Shown piece by piece: positions 20,816-33,295 of a stretch of 64,000 nt of DNA. The stretch comes from Blakeslea trispora (lineage: Eukaryota; Mucoromycota; Mucoromycetes; Mucorales; Choanephoraceae). The notes under the pieces are model-generated. The model was not told the DNA's origin and searched no databases. It was given only the letters and a program-made list of their open reading frames with translations. The first letter of the stretch is position 1, and every line of letters starts with the position of its first letter. A program made the translations under genes and the position numbers. The stretch lies in NCBI GenBank assembly GCA_025331445.1, contig JAIWNE010000018.1, forward strand, positions 1 through 64,000, written 5' to 3'.

Positions 20816-21890
20816 AGTTGTTGAAAGAGCCACCATCTCGGCTCCTGTTCCAAAAGTTTCCATCTGAACTTTGATTGAAATCTCCTCTGCCATTGGAGAA
20901 TCCTCTTCTCCGAAAGCCTCCTCTGTTATTGGATGATGAGACTGCTGCTTGGTGAATGTAATGCGTCAACGACAATATCCTGAGCTTTATCATCTTATGC
21001 TGAGACTTCTGTTCAAGGAGAGACAGACAAATTGTGGGAAATCTCAATGACTTGATCAATTAGTTTGTTACAGGTTCGCCGATTCATTTATGCATAATGC
21101 CATATTCTCGGCAACTGTCGTGTTAGAAATAACTATTCAAACCTCAATAGTAGGCGAATCTAGTCAGTAGCATTATAAGCTAAAATAGTGTAGACTAGCC
21201 AGCTCTACATTGATGTTAGAACATCTGAGAGGCAAAGTAGCTCTGGAGGACTGATATTGCTTATAGTGAGCGTCATATACAATTTTCTTTTAGCAAAGTC
21301 TTTATTTTCTGCTTGCTTCTTGATCTCTTGGCGTCTTGTCTGTAACAAAATACATCTGTATCAACAAAGGCATTGCAGTGCAGTCTACATGACCTGAAGT
21401 AAATAGCTTCAGTGTAGACCAAGAAAATAATAAGAAATCCAACCAGTGTGATGATGGCTTTGCAACAACAACCCCTCTCCTTCTCCTTCTTAGATGAATT
21501 GATAAACTATCTTGACTTTAATAGAGACTGTATTAACTGTATTGTAGATGGACAAGCCCTATCTTAAAAAAAAAAGAAGTATCTAAAGATCTCAAGGAAG
21601 ACATACAAGGCAATTTTAAAGACAATAGGCTAACAAAATAAAAAGAAAGTGGATGCCATTTGGAATCATTTGAGAAACAAGCACTTTATAGAAACACAGG
21701 CAATGCACAATCAGAATGAGACAACTTATTCATAAACTACAGCTGTTTGAACAAGATAGAAAGGCAAAAAAAGGGTATACGAATTTATTCAACATAGTTG
21801 ACAACGATGTCGTCGTCATCTTTTTCTTCGGGCAACAATATGCCATAACCAGCGCCTCTTACTGGTCTTTGTATTTCAACATCTACATAA

Positions 21891-23649
21891 TCAACGAGGC
21901 TTGAGGCGCATTTGCCTCCCATCATCATCATCTTCAGCGTATTGCTGTCGTGGCTTTGCTTCATATCTTCTAACACACGAGCAGTCTTCATCAACATCAT
22001 CTACATGAATCTAAGCATCAGCCAACTATAGCGCTTTCATTGCAAGATATCTGAAATTACCTTCATCTTCCAAATCAAATTTCCCAAGGCAACTACTTGG
22101 GTGCTATTGTTGCTGCTTGTCACTGGCTTGGCAACATACACTTTCTTCAAAGCATATACCTTCTTGGCACAGAGCTCCAACGACCACAGATGAATACAAT
22201 CATCTAAAAAAAAGTAAACTTAGTGAGCAAAGACATAGTAAGCCGTGATGCGCTACTTACCACGAGCATGAACAAACAGGATGCTCAGTTGCTGTGCAAT
22301 ATCATAATCAGCCTTATGGTACTTTTTAAATGCAGCATTGAACATCGATAAAGCACCAAAGGCGCCCTTCACATGATCATACCCATATTTGGGCATATCT
22401 CCACAAAGAAAACCATTGGACGTTCCCAAGAGGCAAATCTCGTTCTTGTGTTTGTCAACAATACAAGCGTCTGCCTTGTACTCTTCCTTCGACGACAGCA
22501 GAACGTATTCACCAGCACAAAACTTCAAGTCACCAGCAGCAAGATCCATGAGAGGCCAGAGCACAAACAAGTTATAATTTGCTTCGCTTTGGCTCAAAGC
22601 AGCAGCAACATCCTTCTTCTTCAGCAAGTTGATGCTAAACACATATGGTCAATCACACTATAGACAGTACTCTAAAATATTGAATTTACTCACATGTAAG
22701 AAAAGAAGTCTTGCAAGAATCTTTTTACAACTGCATCATCATCATCAACATCATCATCATCGCTATCGTCATCATCATCGCCAAAAGAAGCAACAGCCTT
22801 TCTTGCTCTCTTGCAGCTTTTCTAAATGTTGAGATAGGTCAGAATAACACAGTAAAAGACATTTAGGCTTACTTACAGGGAGCGTCTTGAGTGCTTCAAG
22901 AACTAAGAGGCTTTGCTCTTCATAATGCTTGAAGGGATTGGTAATGGTAGCATATCCAGTATCCAAGTGCTGGTACAATTGCTCTGGTAACGATGGCTTA
23001 CACTTGATGGAGTAACCACATTCGATTACATGGTACTTCTCTAAACTATTGATGACAATCATTTAGAACAAGCTGAATAGCCGTTTGGCATTGCTTCTTA
23101 CCAGAACTCATGACAACAGCGCCTCTCCATAAACTGACGCCAGGCGTCCCACACATCTTCTTCATTCTCAACTTTCCAACTAGATGCATCTTCTACATGA
23201 TTAATCTAACAACACTGTAAGCTATCGAACAAAAGCTGAGGCACAATTGAATCTTACCTTCTGCTTCTTTGCTCTTTCTATAAAGTTAGGGTTAGAGATC
23301 AAAAGTAACACAACTTGTATAGATCTAAACTACCTTCTTCTTTGCCCGTGTGTACGTTAACATACATGTTGCCACCAGTATTGTTGAATGACTGTCCATA
23401 ATTGTTGACCACAATGCTGGACTTTGAGGTACTGTTGGTCAGCTTGTCTTTCTTTTTGAGTCAATACAAAAGTATAATGTGTTAGTTCTTGGCTTTTTTT
23501 CTCTAGTAGCAACAATATCGTACCTTTAAAGAAGCAATAAGTTGGCCGGCTCGTCTGCGTTCATCTTGAGTCGAATCCGGCGAGTTGTAGATAATATCAA
23601 GATCATGGTTATGTTTGAATGTAACTTGTGACAATGTCACAGAGGGGTC
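21891..23649 (-). CDS. Nuclease-like protein of an expanded fungal family, 5' end missing
   Basis: Nine exons join in phase (23524-23649, 23334-23451, 23258-23277, 23102-23205, 22877-23045, 22694-22821, 22261-22634, 22061-22203, 21891-22010), about 434 codons ending in TGA. The first exon has no ATG and follows an acceptor (TTATTCAAG), so upstream exons are missing, perhaps lost to the element at 23802. The middle carries a poly-Asp stretch and a domain I associate from memory with a repetitive mucoralean family resembling PD-(D/E)XK nucleases: GEYVLLSSKEEYKADACIVD, NEICLLGTSNG, DHVKGAFGALSMFNAAFKKY, LFVHARD, IHLWSLEL. Relatives, as I recall them, have an acidic residue where this copy has Gly in LLGTS, so it may be catalytically altered. 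The function is not established. Exon 3 is only 20 nt. Confidence 0.6.
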
Positions 23650-23801
23650 CTTGAATAATGAACAAATTAAGAGAATGTCCAATCAGCAATTTTTAAGATA
23701 TCAATGGGCGCAAACAGAATTTCCAAATAGCGTATTGTCAAGAACCAAATGGCAGCATAATAGAAACCTTTAGCATACATATTGCTCATTTGAAAATATT
23801 T

Positions 23802-23838
23802 CAGGGTGAAACTTTCCACATACATCTCTAATAATAAA
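23802..23838. mobile_element. Terminal motif of the MITE-like family
   Basis: TTTCAGGGTGAAACTTTCC followed by ACATACATCTCTA matches the ends at 17778 and 20781. It lies about 150 bp upstream of the first retained exon of the nuclease-like gene and may mark the insertion that removed its 5' exons. Confidence 0.5.
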
Positions 23839-24180
23839 AAACAAAATAATAAAAACGGAACATCAAACAAAATATAATAAAGGAAAGTAAGTGAAATAAA
23901 GGATAGCCTATTTATACAGAAACCAATTTCAGACTGAGGACAGATAAAATAGAGCAATGGCATATGGGAGAAGTCATGCTGAAGGTACTCTATCAGTAAC
24001 CTTATTCAAGTTGGTTTCTTTGATAGCTATAGCGTCATAATTACTTGGATAGTTTGATTCATTAACAATCCATAGTAGACTACTTGCAACTCTCGCGTCA
24101 GAGTATATTATTATAAAGCTCATTTTTTTCTCATAATCTCGTACATCGTTTAGTTGTTTTACTTTATCTTCTTGCCTCAT

Positions 24181-26820
24181 AAAGTACCTATTGTAGATCG
24201 CTTATTGAACAAAAAAAAATATTGTTGACTAAACAAGTTACTTGGATTAATCAATGTCTGTACAAAAGCAACCGTTTGCTGTGCCAACCTTATTCCTCTC
24301 AATTCATGCATTGTGTTTTTATTTCTTCTTTCACATTTATCAGAATACAAGAACAGAATAAAACCATCTTATCACTCGTTTCTGTTTTTATTAGTAGTCA
24401 TTTCCCTTATTACACTTTTTTTAGAGCCATAAACATCTATCACGCCGAGTTCAGAGTCATCTCTGCGACTAACTAATGGCAAAGAACGAGAGAACGGGAA
24501 GAAGATACTCTAACAAACCAAACTGAAAGCTGGAAGAAAAAGAGAATATATCTTTTCAATTGATGATAAAGTTAGTCTTTTCTTGGAAGCCGAGAGAAAA
24601 CCAAGTTGGAAATGAATCAAAACCATCTCGGATGATAACCAAATTACTTTGGGTTGACATAGACTAGAACATCATTATATTTCTTCATACCTCTTTATAT
24701 TCTTAATGTATTGGTTCCACTCTAACTGGGAAGGATTAAGAAATTTCAGAAGCTTATTCTTGACCGCTCTGTATCTTCTTGCTCCTAATATTTGTTGTTC
24801 CCCCTTGTTTATCTTTTATGGGTTCCTTGGCAAACCAACTTTTCATGAATCACTATGTCATTATCTCGAACAATGACACTGCATGATTGATTTCTTTAGT
24901 AGGAATACTGATGCATTCGCCGTATGAAATTGTTATTGACTAATCAAATGGATGCAAGAGTATGTGGAAAAGAAAAAAACCGGACTTTGGATAATCATCT
25001 TGAGGATTGACTATGCTCTTGCCCTTCAACAAGCTCTTTTCTCTATGGCTCATGCCGTCTTGATGACAAAAAATTGCCAAAATCTCGCGTTGATACATCT
25101 CTGCTTTCTTTTTCTTGCATGTGTGATTCTATCTCAACTATTTATTGATGAATTTGCTTACGGACAATGTGTTGGTGAGTAAAGAACAGCTTAAAGGTAA
25201 CAGTATTTACTGCAAACAATCAATGCCAATCTCTTTCTCTTCTCGTGCTAAGAATGGAGATTTGGTCTTTTGGTATCATTAAACAAAGAAACAAGATGTA
25301 CATTGATACGAAACAAGAATGAATCAAGTTCGTCTATACAAGAAATAAACAAACAATCAATATACTTGCCAATGTGGTCAATCTGATTTATATAAAAAAA
25401 AAAAAGAGATATCGTCTTCCCTATTTTCTCTAATTGTCATAAAAGTAAACACTCTACATACAAAGGTAACAAAGCTGTTCAGTAGACTATGAGATATTCA
25501 AATTTATCTATTTGGAAACCAAATCCACTATGATTCTCTGCGATCCACTAGCAAGTCATGCGAAAAGAATCACGCCTTTGAGCTCCATCGATTTGCCTGA
25601 GAAAAATGATGATGTATCCAGTTAGCTCCTTACGATACTAAAGGTCGTCTATCAAGTTATACTGGTTATAGAGAGAAGCAATAAGCTTGTGTGAAAAAGA
25701 GATTGCTGATGTCAAGAAAGTAGAATTGCTAAAAGGCCTGTTAAAATTGCCTTGCTTCAGTGTCAAAGCAAGTAAAAGGGAAGAGAAGAAGTACTGAGGA
25801 AAAAGAAACTGATATTTTGGCTGAAAGAATAAGTCAATAAACTCTCACTCAAGTAGACTACACAATTAAATCGAGCGACTACTGTGCCATTGAAGGAACG
25901 AACGGCTTCATCTCAGTCACCAGTTGTGATGATCTGACCTTAATAAACTATACATCTTTATCTTTACATATAAAATACATAAACATCTATACCAGCTCAA
26001 TCACTAATAAGGAAACATGATCCAAGAACAGAAATCATAATCTGAAATTGAATTAGTAAATTTTCATAATTACAAACTCAATACAATTACTACTGTCAAC
26101 ATGAATTACAATAACATAATATACATACCACGTACACTTTATAATACACGACAACATACAACACAACATATAAAAATCCATCACAGCAATATACAGTAAC
26201 GATATACAAATTATTTTTAAATATCCAAGATATAAATCATACACTTCAACTCCGTGATTTACAGTATGACAGAAATTGACCAATTGAAGAATTTGACATA
26301 ACAACAATAGCTGTCATTTTACTTATACAGCAAGTGAATCTTAAAGAAGCAATTACAAGATCTTTCTCAGATTGAAATCAAGGATAGACCATTATTCAAT
26401 CCACTCATATAAATACTCTTGTAAAAATCAGAATAGATAGAACTCTCTCTCACTTTTTATTCCTAAATAAATCGTATAACCCGTTTCAAAGTATTTACCC
26501 TTGATATTTTCTTTCTATCTATCAATATCTCACACCGTTGCTAGAAAGCTATGCTTGATAGCTTCTGTGGAATTACATATAGCCTTTTCAACCCAGATGA
26601 GTATAAATGAAACTGCTTGCTATTATTTTGTTTAGATGACAGTAATACTTCTTCTTTTTACCTTAAAGGCAAGTAACAAAATACTCTTCTTTAATGATGC
26701 TGTTATCTAACTTGTTTTGTCGTGCATAGCCTAAAAATCTGCTATCTACGCAAGTCTATTATTGCACCAAGAGCAAAAAAAAAACGTTATCTACAAAAAA
26801 GAAGAAAATACGCGTGCCTT
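24181..26820. other. Gene-poor stretch, 2.6 kb
   Basis: No recognisable gene. A frame at 24952-25182 has a hydrophobic segment (LALIHLCFLFLACVILSQLF) but no TATA, intron or family support. The sequence is AT-rich and irregular, consistent with decayed repeats. Confidence 0.4.
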
Positions 26821-26824
26821 TCCA

Positions 26825-26944
26825 TCTACAAAACTACAAAACTACAAAACTACAAAACTACAAAACTACAAAACTGCAAAACTGCAAAACTGCAAAACTA
26901 CAAAACTGCAAAACTGCAAAACTGCAAAACTACAAAACTGCAAA
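26825..26944. repeat. Minisatellite of 8-bp unit CTRCAAAA
   Basis: About fifteen units of CTACAAAA or CTGCAAAA. The A/G variant follows a pattern: a block of A-type units, then three G, one A, three G, one A, one G. Because 3 x 8 = 24, all forward frames stay open and spell a repeated KLQNYKTT-like octapeptide; this is a by-product of the repeat, not evidence of a gene. Confidence 0.9.
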
Positions 26945-27560
26945 TGCTTTCAAGCTCTACAAATCCTTTTTCCGCGTACTCTATGCCTCTCTCTGCCTCT
27001 CTCTCTGCTCTCTCTTCTTCTCTTGGTGCTTCTGTCTCTACTTCAAGCTTGATAGGGGGTAAGGAAAAGGACTGATGCTGCCTTTCCTGATCCTATATAA
27101 AGTGGCTTACGACCGGAATCTAGTCCATTTTCGCGAACGACCTCTCGTTTTCTAGTATTGGGACTGAAGTCGGAATGACTGAGGGCAATTACGCCGCCTG
27201 ATCTGTTAACACTATGAGCGTGTCCTGTAGGGATCTGGGCAGAGGAAGCGGGTACAGACATACTTGTACTATTCCTCGTTAGTTGACTGGTATGGGGTTT
27301 GCTAAGGATTTGGGATAGTGCGAACAGAACTGAGTCTTCTTTGGCTTATCTAAAAAAGTAAGTCAAGGAAGGCTTACCCTCTGCGTTCTTACTTTTTCTT
27401 GTCTTGCTTTGTTGTTGGAGGTGACTCTATTACTAAACAACTCAAGACCTGTCTTTACTGATGCCTTGCTGGGTCCCTGCTTCTGTCTCTTTTTTTTTGA
27501 TTCTATCTCTGCTTCCATCTCTGCTTCCATCTCTGCTTCCATCTCTGCTTCCAACTGTGC
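26945..27560 (-). other. Possible spliced gene fragment with acidic repeats
   Basis: The reverse strand has two protein-like segments. One (27363-27554) begins with MEAE tetrapeptides encoded by a 12-bp repeat, continues KKKRQKQGPSKASVKTGLEL, and reaches a donor AGG/GTAAGC. The other (27043-about 27290) reads HTSQLTRNSTSMSVPASSAQ, VNRSGGVIALSHSDFSPNTR, KREVVRENGLDSGRKPLYIG. A further open frame (27050-26945) is acidic and helical (KLEVETEAPREEERAEREAE). I could not find a fully phase-consistent splice between them. The composition suggests a gene or retroelement-associated protein, family unknown. Confidence 0.3.
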
Positions 27561-27600
27561 CTATCCAAATGTGCCTATCCAAATGTGCCTATCCAATTGT
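27491..27600. repeat. Two abutting minisatellites (12-bp and 14-bp units)
   Basis: About four copies of TCTCTGCTTCCA are directly followed by three copies of GTGCCTATCCAAAT. The first encodes MEAE repeats on the reverse strand. The second is not a multiple of three and so cannot maintain a frame. Confidence 0.85.
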
Positions 27601-28319
27601 ATCTTAACAGTATTTACCGCATCTGAAATACAATATACCTTCTCAGATTGCTTTAAGAAGAGTTTTTATCGTGTTTAACACTTTTTCTCTTCACCTAAAT
27701 AAAAAGTCTATTTTATATTTCATTCGATTACATCAAATACATATACCAGAAATCCTTAAAGCTGTCTTTGCTCTTTCTTGACTCTCTCTCTCTCTTTTCT
27801 CATAAATATTTATTCCAATGGTTTTGTTACCTATACCTCCTAATGTATCGACGCCTACAACAAGTAGGCATGCTTCTGTCTTGAGTCCATATACAAACAA
27901 TCCTTCTTTTTTTTTGTCGTTTCACCATTATTGTTGTGTTGTAACTGATTTCGATTATAGTGATATCTTGGTTTAAAGCTATTGTTCTAAAAAAAGTGAA
28001 CATACTTTCCTCAGTTTGGATCTTTCATTTGAAAAGAAACACACCAGATTAGCCCTCCAAGTTTTTTTTTTGAAAGAAATAAGTAACGCGTTCATTTCTC
28101 CAAGGCTGAAATCATCGCCTTTCATTGTTTTTATTGTTGTACAAACCTAGCCTTCATACTAAATAAAGTAATTGCAGAAAATCGACCCATTCTGAGTAGT
28201 TTAGACAATCAGAAAAAAAAAATCATGCCACAAAACAAAAGTGAATTGATAAAACTCATGATTGTGATCACTTTCTTTTTTTTTTCTTTATCCATCTTAT
28301 TAGTCTTTCCAAAAAAAAA
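27601..28319. other. Intergenic
   Basis: About 720 bp upstream of the monooxygenase gene, with T-rich tracts and a 10-A run immediately before the start codon. No gene is evident. Confidence 0.4.
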
Positions 28320-30260
28320 ATGATAACAGCCGATAGTGCACCTCCATCCGAAGTGGATTTTCTTATTGTAGGCGGTGGTCCAGTAGGACTTTTAGCTGCC
28401 AATTTGGTCATTCAAGCTGGCTTTACTGTACGAATTTTAGGTAAGAAAAGAAGGAAAGAAAATACGAGAAATCCAGCAGAATCCATGATAACCCAAAAAA
28501 AAAAGATATTGAAACAGAACCAAATCATTGGGGTCGTGGCGATTGGATTCATGGTCGTACCTTGGAACTTTTGGAAAGAGCAGGTTTAGTGTCTGAATTA
28601 CTCAAGACAGGTGTAAAAGTAGAAAAGATGACTTCCTACAAAAATGGCACGGTTCAAAAAGAGATACCTTTTGTACCTGAAGATGCTGAATCCAAATATC
28701 AGTAAAGTAACAAGAGATAAAGAAACTGTCACTTGGATATTAAATCTTTCTTTCAAGGTATTTGTTATGTGTAGGTCAACATATCACTGAATCCAGTCTA
28801 CAGAGTCAATTATCAGATCATGATGTTCAAGTGGAACGTCCTTCTACTGTGGTCCAGATGGAAAGAGAACCTGAAAGTACTTATCCTGTGATAGCCACTG
28901 TTATGCATCTTGGTAAACAATCAGAACAGGTACGATGTAAATATCTTTTGGGTTGTGATGGAGCTCATAGTGATATACGTCAACAATTGAATATATCCTA
29001 TGAAGGCACCACAACAGAGACACATGCAGGTGTTTTGGATGCTTTGATTCGAACAAATTTTGCTAGTCGAAAAGAAGTGTGGTAAGGCTCGCTCATCATG
29101 ATTATATTCTATCTATTCATTTGTTGTTGTTTTAGTCTAGTGCAAAGTGATCATGCTAAAACAATCAGTATGTTTCCTCGAGAAAACGGTCTGACTCGTA
29201 TCTTTGTTCACTTTAATGAGAATGAACATGAACTCCGGAAAGAACAACACAATCGAAACAAGATTCAAGTAGAAGATATTCAACGTGAAGCTAAGCGTGC
29301 TCTCTTACCTCATCGTATCGAGTTTCTGGGTATCTTGTATTGGACTGTGTATGTGGTTGGTCAACGGTCTGCTTCACAACTTGCCTCAGAGGACCATCGT
29401 GTCTTTCTTTGTGGAGATGCTGCTCATTCTCAAAGCCCTACCTTGGGTCAAGGTGTCAATACTGGATTTGGTGATGTCTTTAATCTGGCAAGTATCTATC
29501 TTGACCCCCTTCTCCTATCTCATGCTCATACTCTTTATAGATTTGGAAGATTTGTCTAGTAGAAAAAGGTCAAATGAATCGATCTTTATTATCCTCTTAT
29601 CATTCCGAACGCTGGCCTATTGCTCAAAAAGTGCTAGAGGTAGACAAGGTAGCCGCCAAGGCAGCAGCAGGTCATGAATCTACAGATTATTGTCAAGTCG
29701 TCGAAAAGCATCGTTCTTTTACTTCAGGCTTTGGTATTCAATACTCAGAGCATCCTCAACTGGTCAACAAGAAGAAGACAGGATCTCGCCTTCTTCAGTC
29801 AGGTATGCGTGCACCCAATTTCAAAGTCTTTCATGCTCAGACGGGTAAAAAAGTCCGACTGTTTGATGATCCACATCAGACGGTACCTAGCTGGCTTACA
29901 TTTACTTTGCTTATGTTGGTGCATGATATTCGGACTACGCATGAGACAATCAAGCAATTCCAAGCAGATCTTCAACCTCACCAAGCTTCTTTTCCGGCCA
30001 CTCAAGTTGTCATGGTAACCACCAGTACCATGGATCAAATCCAATCAGTCCATCTGGATACCAGTTGCTTAGTGATAGACAAGCTGAATCAAGCGCAGTG
30101 TCATCGTGCCTATAGAACAGAAGAAGAAGGACCTATTCAGCCTGTACAGATTGTGATTGTTAGGCCTGATGGTTATATTGGTGCTATCGTTTGTCATGAT
30201 CATGATGGTGTTTATTTGAGTCAACAAGTATCTCAATTTTTCAATCAATTCGTATTATAG
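28320..30260 (+). CDS. FAD-dependent aromatic monooxygenase (phenol 2-monooxygenase type)
   Basis: Five exons in phase (28320-28440, 28506-28701, 28758-29081, 29136-29487, 29541-30260) encode 570 aa. The N-terminus has the Rossmann dinucleotide fingerprint (VDFLIVGGGPVGLLAANLVI); the middle has LLGCDGAHSDIRQQL (DG motif) and HRVFLCGDAAHSQSPTLGQG (GD motif, second FAD contact). The last ~190 residues after GMRAPNF resemble the thioredoxin-fold C-terminal dimerisation domain of phenol hydroxylases. Such enzymes hydroxylate an aromatic ring using NAD(P)H and O2; the substrate here is unknown. The fourth intron has no usable GT donor in phase: only CTG/GCAAGT (29488) to TATAG (29540) restores NLIWKICLVEKG, so it is modelled as a GC-AG intron. 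Confidence 0.9.
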
Positions 30261-30614
30261 AGTTTCTTTATTTTAATAAAATAAACAACATAAAGAAAAG
30301 TAGAATCATCTGTATCTAAACTGTGTTTTCTCCTTCTTCTTTTTTTTATGGGGCATATTCTTGACCGATATCTTTAAATCAAAAAAGTAGTGATAAATCC
30401 ATCAATAGTAATACCTAAAAAAAATGGGTATACACACACACAAAATGATGTCAATATCAAATCAAAATGCGTGTCCATATTCAACTGAGGTCATACCACT
30501 CTATTTATTAATTTCCCTCCTCTTCTTTCATTCTCTTTATACACACACATACACACACAGAACATAAGCAGAAAGAAACAAAGCAATAATAAGAGAGGAA
30601 GGAAGTGAAAGAAA

Positions 30615-31590
30615 ATGACAGACACAGAATCAACGGGTGTATTAGCAATACCCACTGAAGAAACAGACATGACAGAAACCATACCTCATCACCGCCCCCA
30701 TTCACCTACTGAACAACAAGATCATTCTGTCCATGTCAGTTCAGAATCAGAAGAAGATGTGACTGAAGAAAGAGTGAGACAACCTGCCTTATTGCCTCGT
30801 TCACAGCGTGTATGGGAGATGGATAGACAGGCACCTGAATGTAGACGATGTTATCGACGTTTTAATTTCCTAGTCAGAAGGCATCATTGCCGGTAAAAAA
30901 AACACACACACACATACACACATACACAAAAACTGATGATTTCTATAAAGTCGATGTGGTCAAATTGTATGTGATCGATGTAGTTCAAATCGATTGAAAT
31001 TGCCTGTAGAAGAATTAGTAGAGGATCCCATCATATCGCTTTCACAATACCCTTATCTGGCTACTCAAACACAGCGTGTGTGTGATAGTTGCTTTAGAGA
31101 GCCTATGGTAGAGAATCGAAGAAGAAGGGCAACACCGACTGACATGCGACGTACCAATAGTGCACAGAGCTTGATGATCGATTGTCCAGTCTGTGGGAGA
31201 ACCTTTTTGGGCATGCAGAAATATCAACAAGAAGCTCATTTACAACAATGTTTAAATATAGGTAGTCCGCCTGTTCAATCACCCCGTTATATAGGTAAAG
31301 AAAAGAGAGTTATGATGATCCTTGAAACTAAATGATACAACACAGTCTATGAACTCTCTTCTGATTCAGCACAAATTGGAGATGAATGCCCCATCTGTTT
31401 TGATGAATTTAACCAAGGTAAAATGAGATGATGTCTATTGAACATATTACTCTATTGATACGCTTATAAACAAAAAGGTGACCAAGTCTCTCGTATGATT
31501 TGCCTATGTTCTTATCATCAAGCCTGTTTAGCTTCTTGGCTACAGAGAGGCAAAGGATGTCCTGTTCATTATGATTCTATTCAAATTTGA
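30615..31590 (+). CDS. FYVE zinc finger + RING protein (Pib1-like E3 candidate)
   Basis: Four exons in phase (30615-30892, 30951-31294, 31370-31417, 31478-31590) encode 260 aa. The FYVE domain spans about residues 75-150: WEMDRQAPECRRCYRRFNF, RRHHCR joined across the intron to RCGQIVCDRCSSNRL, then VCDSCF. RRHHCR is the PtdIns3P-binding motif. A C2HC-like element follows (CPVCGRTFLGMQKYQQEAHL). The C-terminal RING-type finger (CPICFDEF, MICLCSYHQACLASWLQRGK, GCPVH) suggests ubiquitin-ligase activity. The order FYVE then RING resembles yeast Pib1, an endosomal/vacuolar E3. A role on endosomes is inferred from the FYVE motif. Confidence 0.85.
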
Positions 31591-31602
31591 TATTGTAACT
31601 TA

Positions 31603-33295
31603 TTAAATATGAATCTGTTGTTTACAACAACCACATAAAGTATCACTAAGATGACCTATGGAATTATGTAAACCATGGATATAAATGGGTTGATTGAAAT
31701 ACAACAGGCTTAATTCAGTGAGGAAGTCAATATCCAACTGTGGATCTAAGCCTAGTTGGACCATGTCTCTTGGATACAGATGTATGGTTTCTGTTTCGAT
31801 CATCACTCTTAACTTGGACAAGAGACACTCAGTCAACCCATGAAAGACTCTATTGAATGATAATAAATGAACTGTCTATAGTAACAATAGTGTGTACTTG
31901 CCTTAATAAATGTTGATCCTTGAACGCTTGTTGATGCTGGACTTGAGTCAACAGCTGGCTACTTGTGATTTCAGTTGCATCTTCTATTTCATCCTCTTGA
32001 AAGGATAGCAATCCTTCCTGTTCTTGATAGGATGGTCTAGTTGTTTGCCAGCTACTAGGGCGATCATAAAGAGCATAACACAATCCAGTCCAACAAGAGG
32101 CCAACTGACTGATCCATCCTTCCTTGACAACAGTTGGCTTTTGAGACATGATATGATACTTGAGGCGATCTGCTTGATTAGGCTGAACAGATAGGATGGG
32201 TGGATGATCATTCAAGATACGATCACGATGACCATTAGATGAAGGAAGCGTAATAAGGAGATCATGAAGATCTGGTTTCGTTTCAAAGATAACATCTGGT
32301 GTACCTAATATCTACAGTTAACAAGTGAGTGACTAATAATAACAATAAGACTTACAGGCAATATAACCTTGGTGGTTCAAGTGAGGAATATCATTGACAC
32401 CAATTGTAAATCGAGGCTGAATAGACTTGGGTTGGAATGAAGAAGGGACTTGACCGAGAAGTGAAATAAGATTCACTTTTTAAATAGTGATGAATGCCCA
32501 ATAAACTCAATCTATCTTAGCATAACTTACCGTATTTGCATGCAATTTCCATAGGTGGCGTATGAATCAACAAGATACGTTTTCTCAAAAGAGCTGCCTT
32601 CCAGAGTACCAATAGATTGGGTCCAAATTGACATACAAAATCACTCCATACATCCATACCATAGCCATCCAATGGTTCGCTTGTCATCGTCATCATTTGG
32701 CGTAGATTCTGATGCACACTTTGATCCATCGAAATAGATAAACTTGTCTGTAAGCTGGGTGCTGATACAGAGAGAGGTTTGGTATAGTACTGAACAAGAT
32801 CATTGTAATCCAAGGAGTGATGCATACATTGACTTTATATCTTCAGTACTAGTTTCGTTTCTATAGTAATAAACTTACTTGAGTGCATGCTTTAAAAAGG
32901 GAATATGTTGAACGATAGCATGACTATCGAAAGGTTCAACCAAGAGACCAATAGCCTTCATCTCTGCTCCTCTCTCATGTTCACTCGGTCTGTTCTCAAA
33001 CACACTTAGACCAATAGCATTCTGACGAGAGAATAGACTGATAGACTATAATAAGAATAAGCAAGATACAGCAGAGTGAGGATGACTTACATGACATCGG
33101 ATGCTATCCGATGAAGACCACTACACACTGCTTGAAACTCAATACCTTCCAAGTCTAAATCTATAGTAGATGGTTCAGACCCAAGTCATCATTCTTTTTC
33201 TTTTTCTTTTTACCTTGAGGATGTTGCCATGCTACCACATTGCCTTTTGTGACATCAAAGTGAACAACAAAGATAGCTACAATATGAGGTTGCAT
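31603..33295 (-). CDS. DENN-domain protein, DENND11/LCHN-like
   Basis: Seven exons in phase (33214-33295, 33091-33160, 32879-33037, 32531-32832, 32356-32475, 31902-32304, 31603-31849) encode 460 aa. The N-terminal longin-like uDENN part reads VAIFVVHFDVTKGNVVAWQH, DLDLEGIEFQAVCSGLHRIA. The central DENN signature is FGPNLLVLWKAALLRKRILL. The C-terminus (GLTECLLSKLRVMIETETIH, VQLGLDPQLDIDFLTEL) matches the end of DENND11-type proteins, which act as Rab regulators in membrane traffic. The last intron has no GT donor in phase: AAG/GCAAGT at 31902/31901 is required to give HLLRVFHGL. The stop lies 12 bp from the convergent FYVE-RING stop, and its start lies only 66 bp downstream of the CFT2 stop. 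Confidence 0.82.

Noticed and set aside
24952..25182. Small forward frame with hydrophobic segment
   Set aside because: Isolated, with no promoter, intron or homologous family.
26722..27075. Forward frames with repeated KLQNYKTT motifs, possible coiled-coil protein
   Set aside because: All three frames are open because 24 nt is a multiple of three; no start, intron or domain support.
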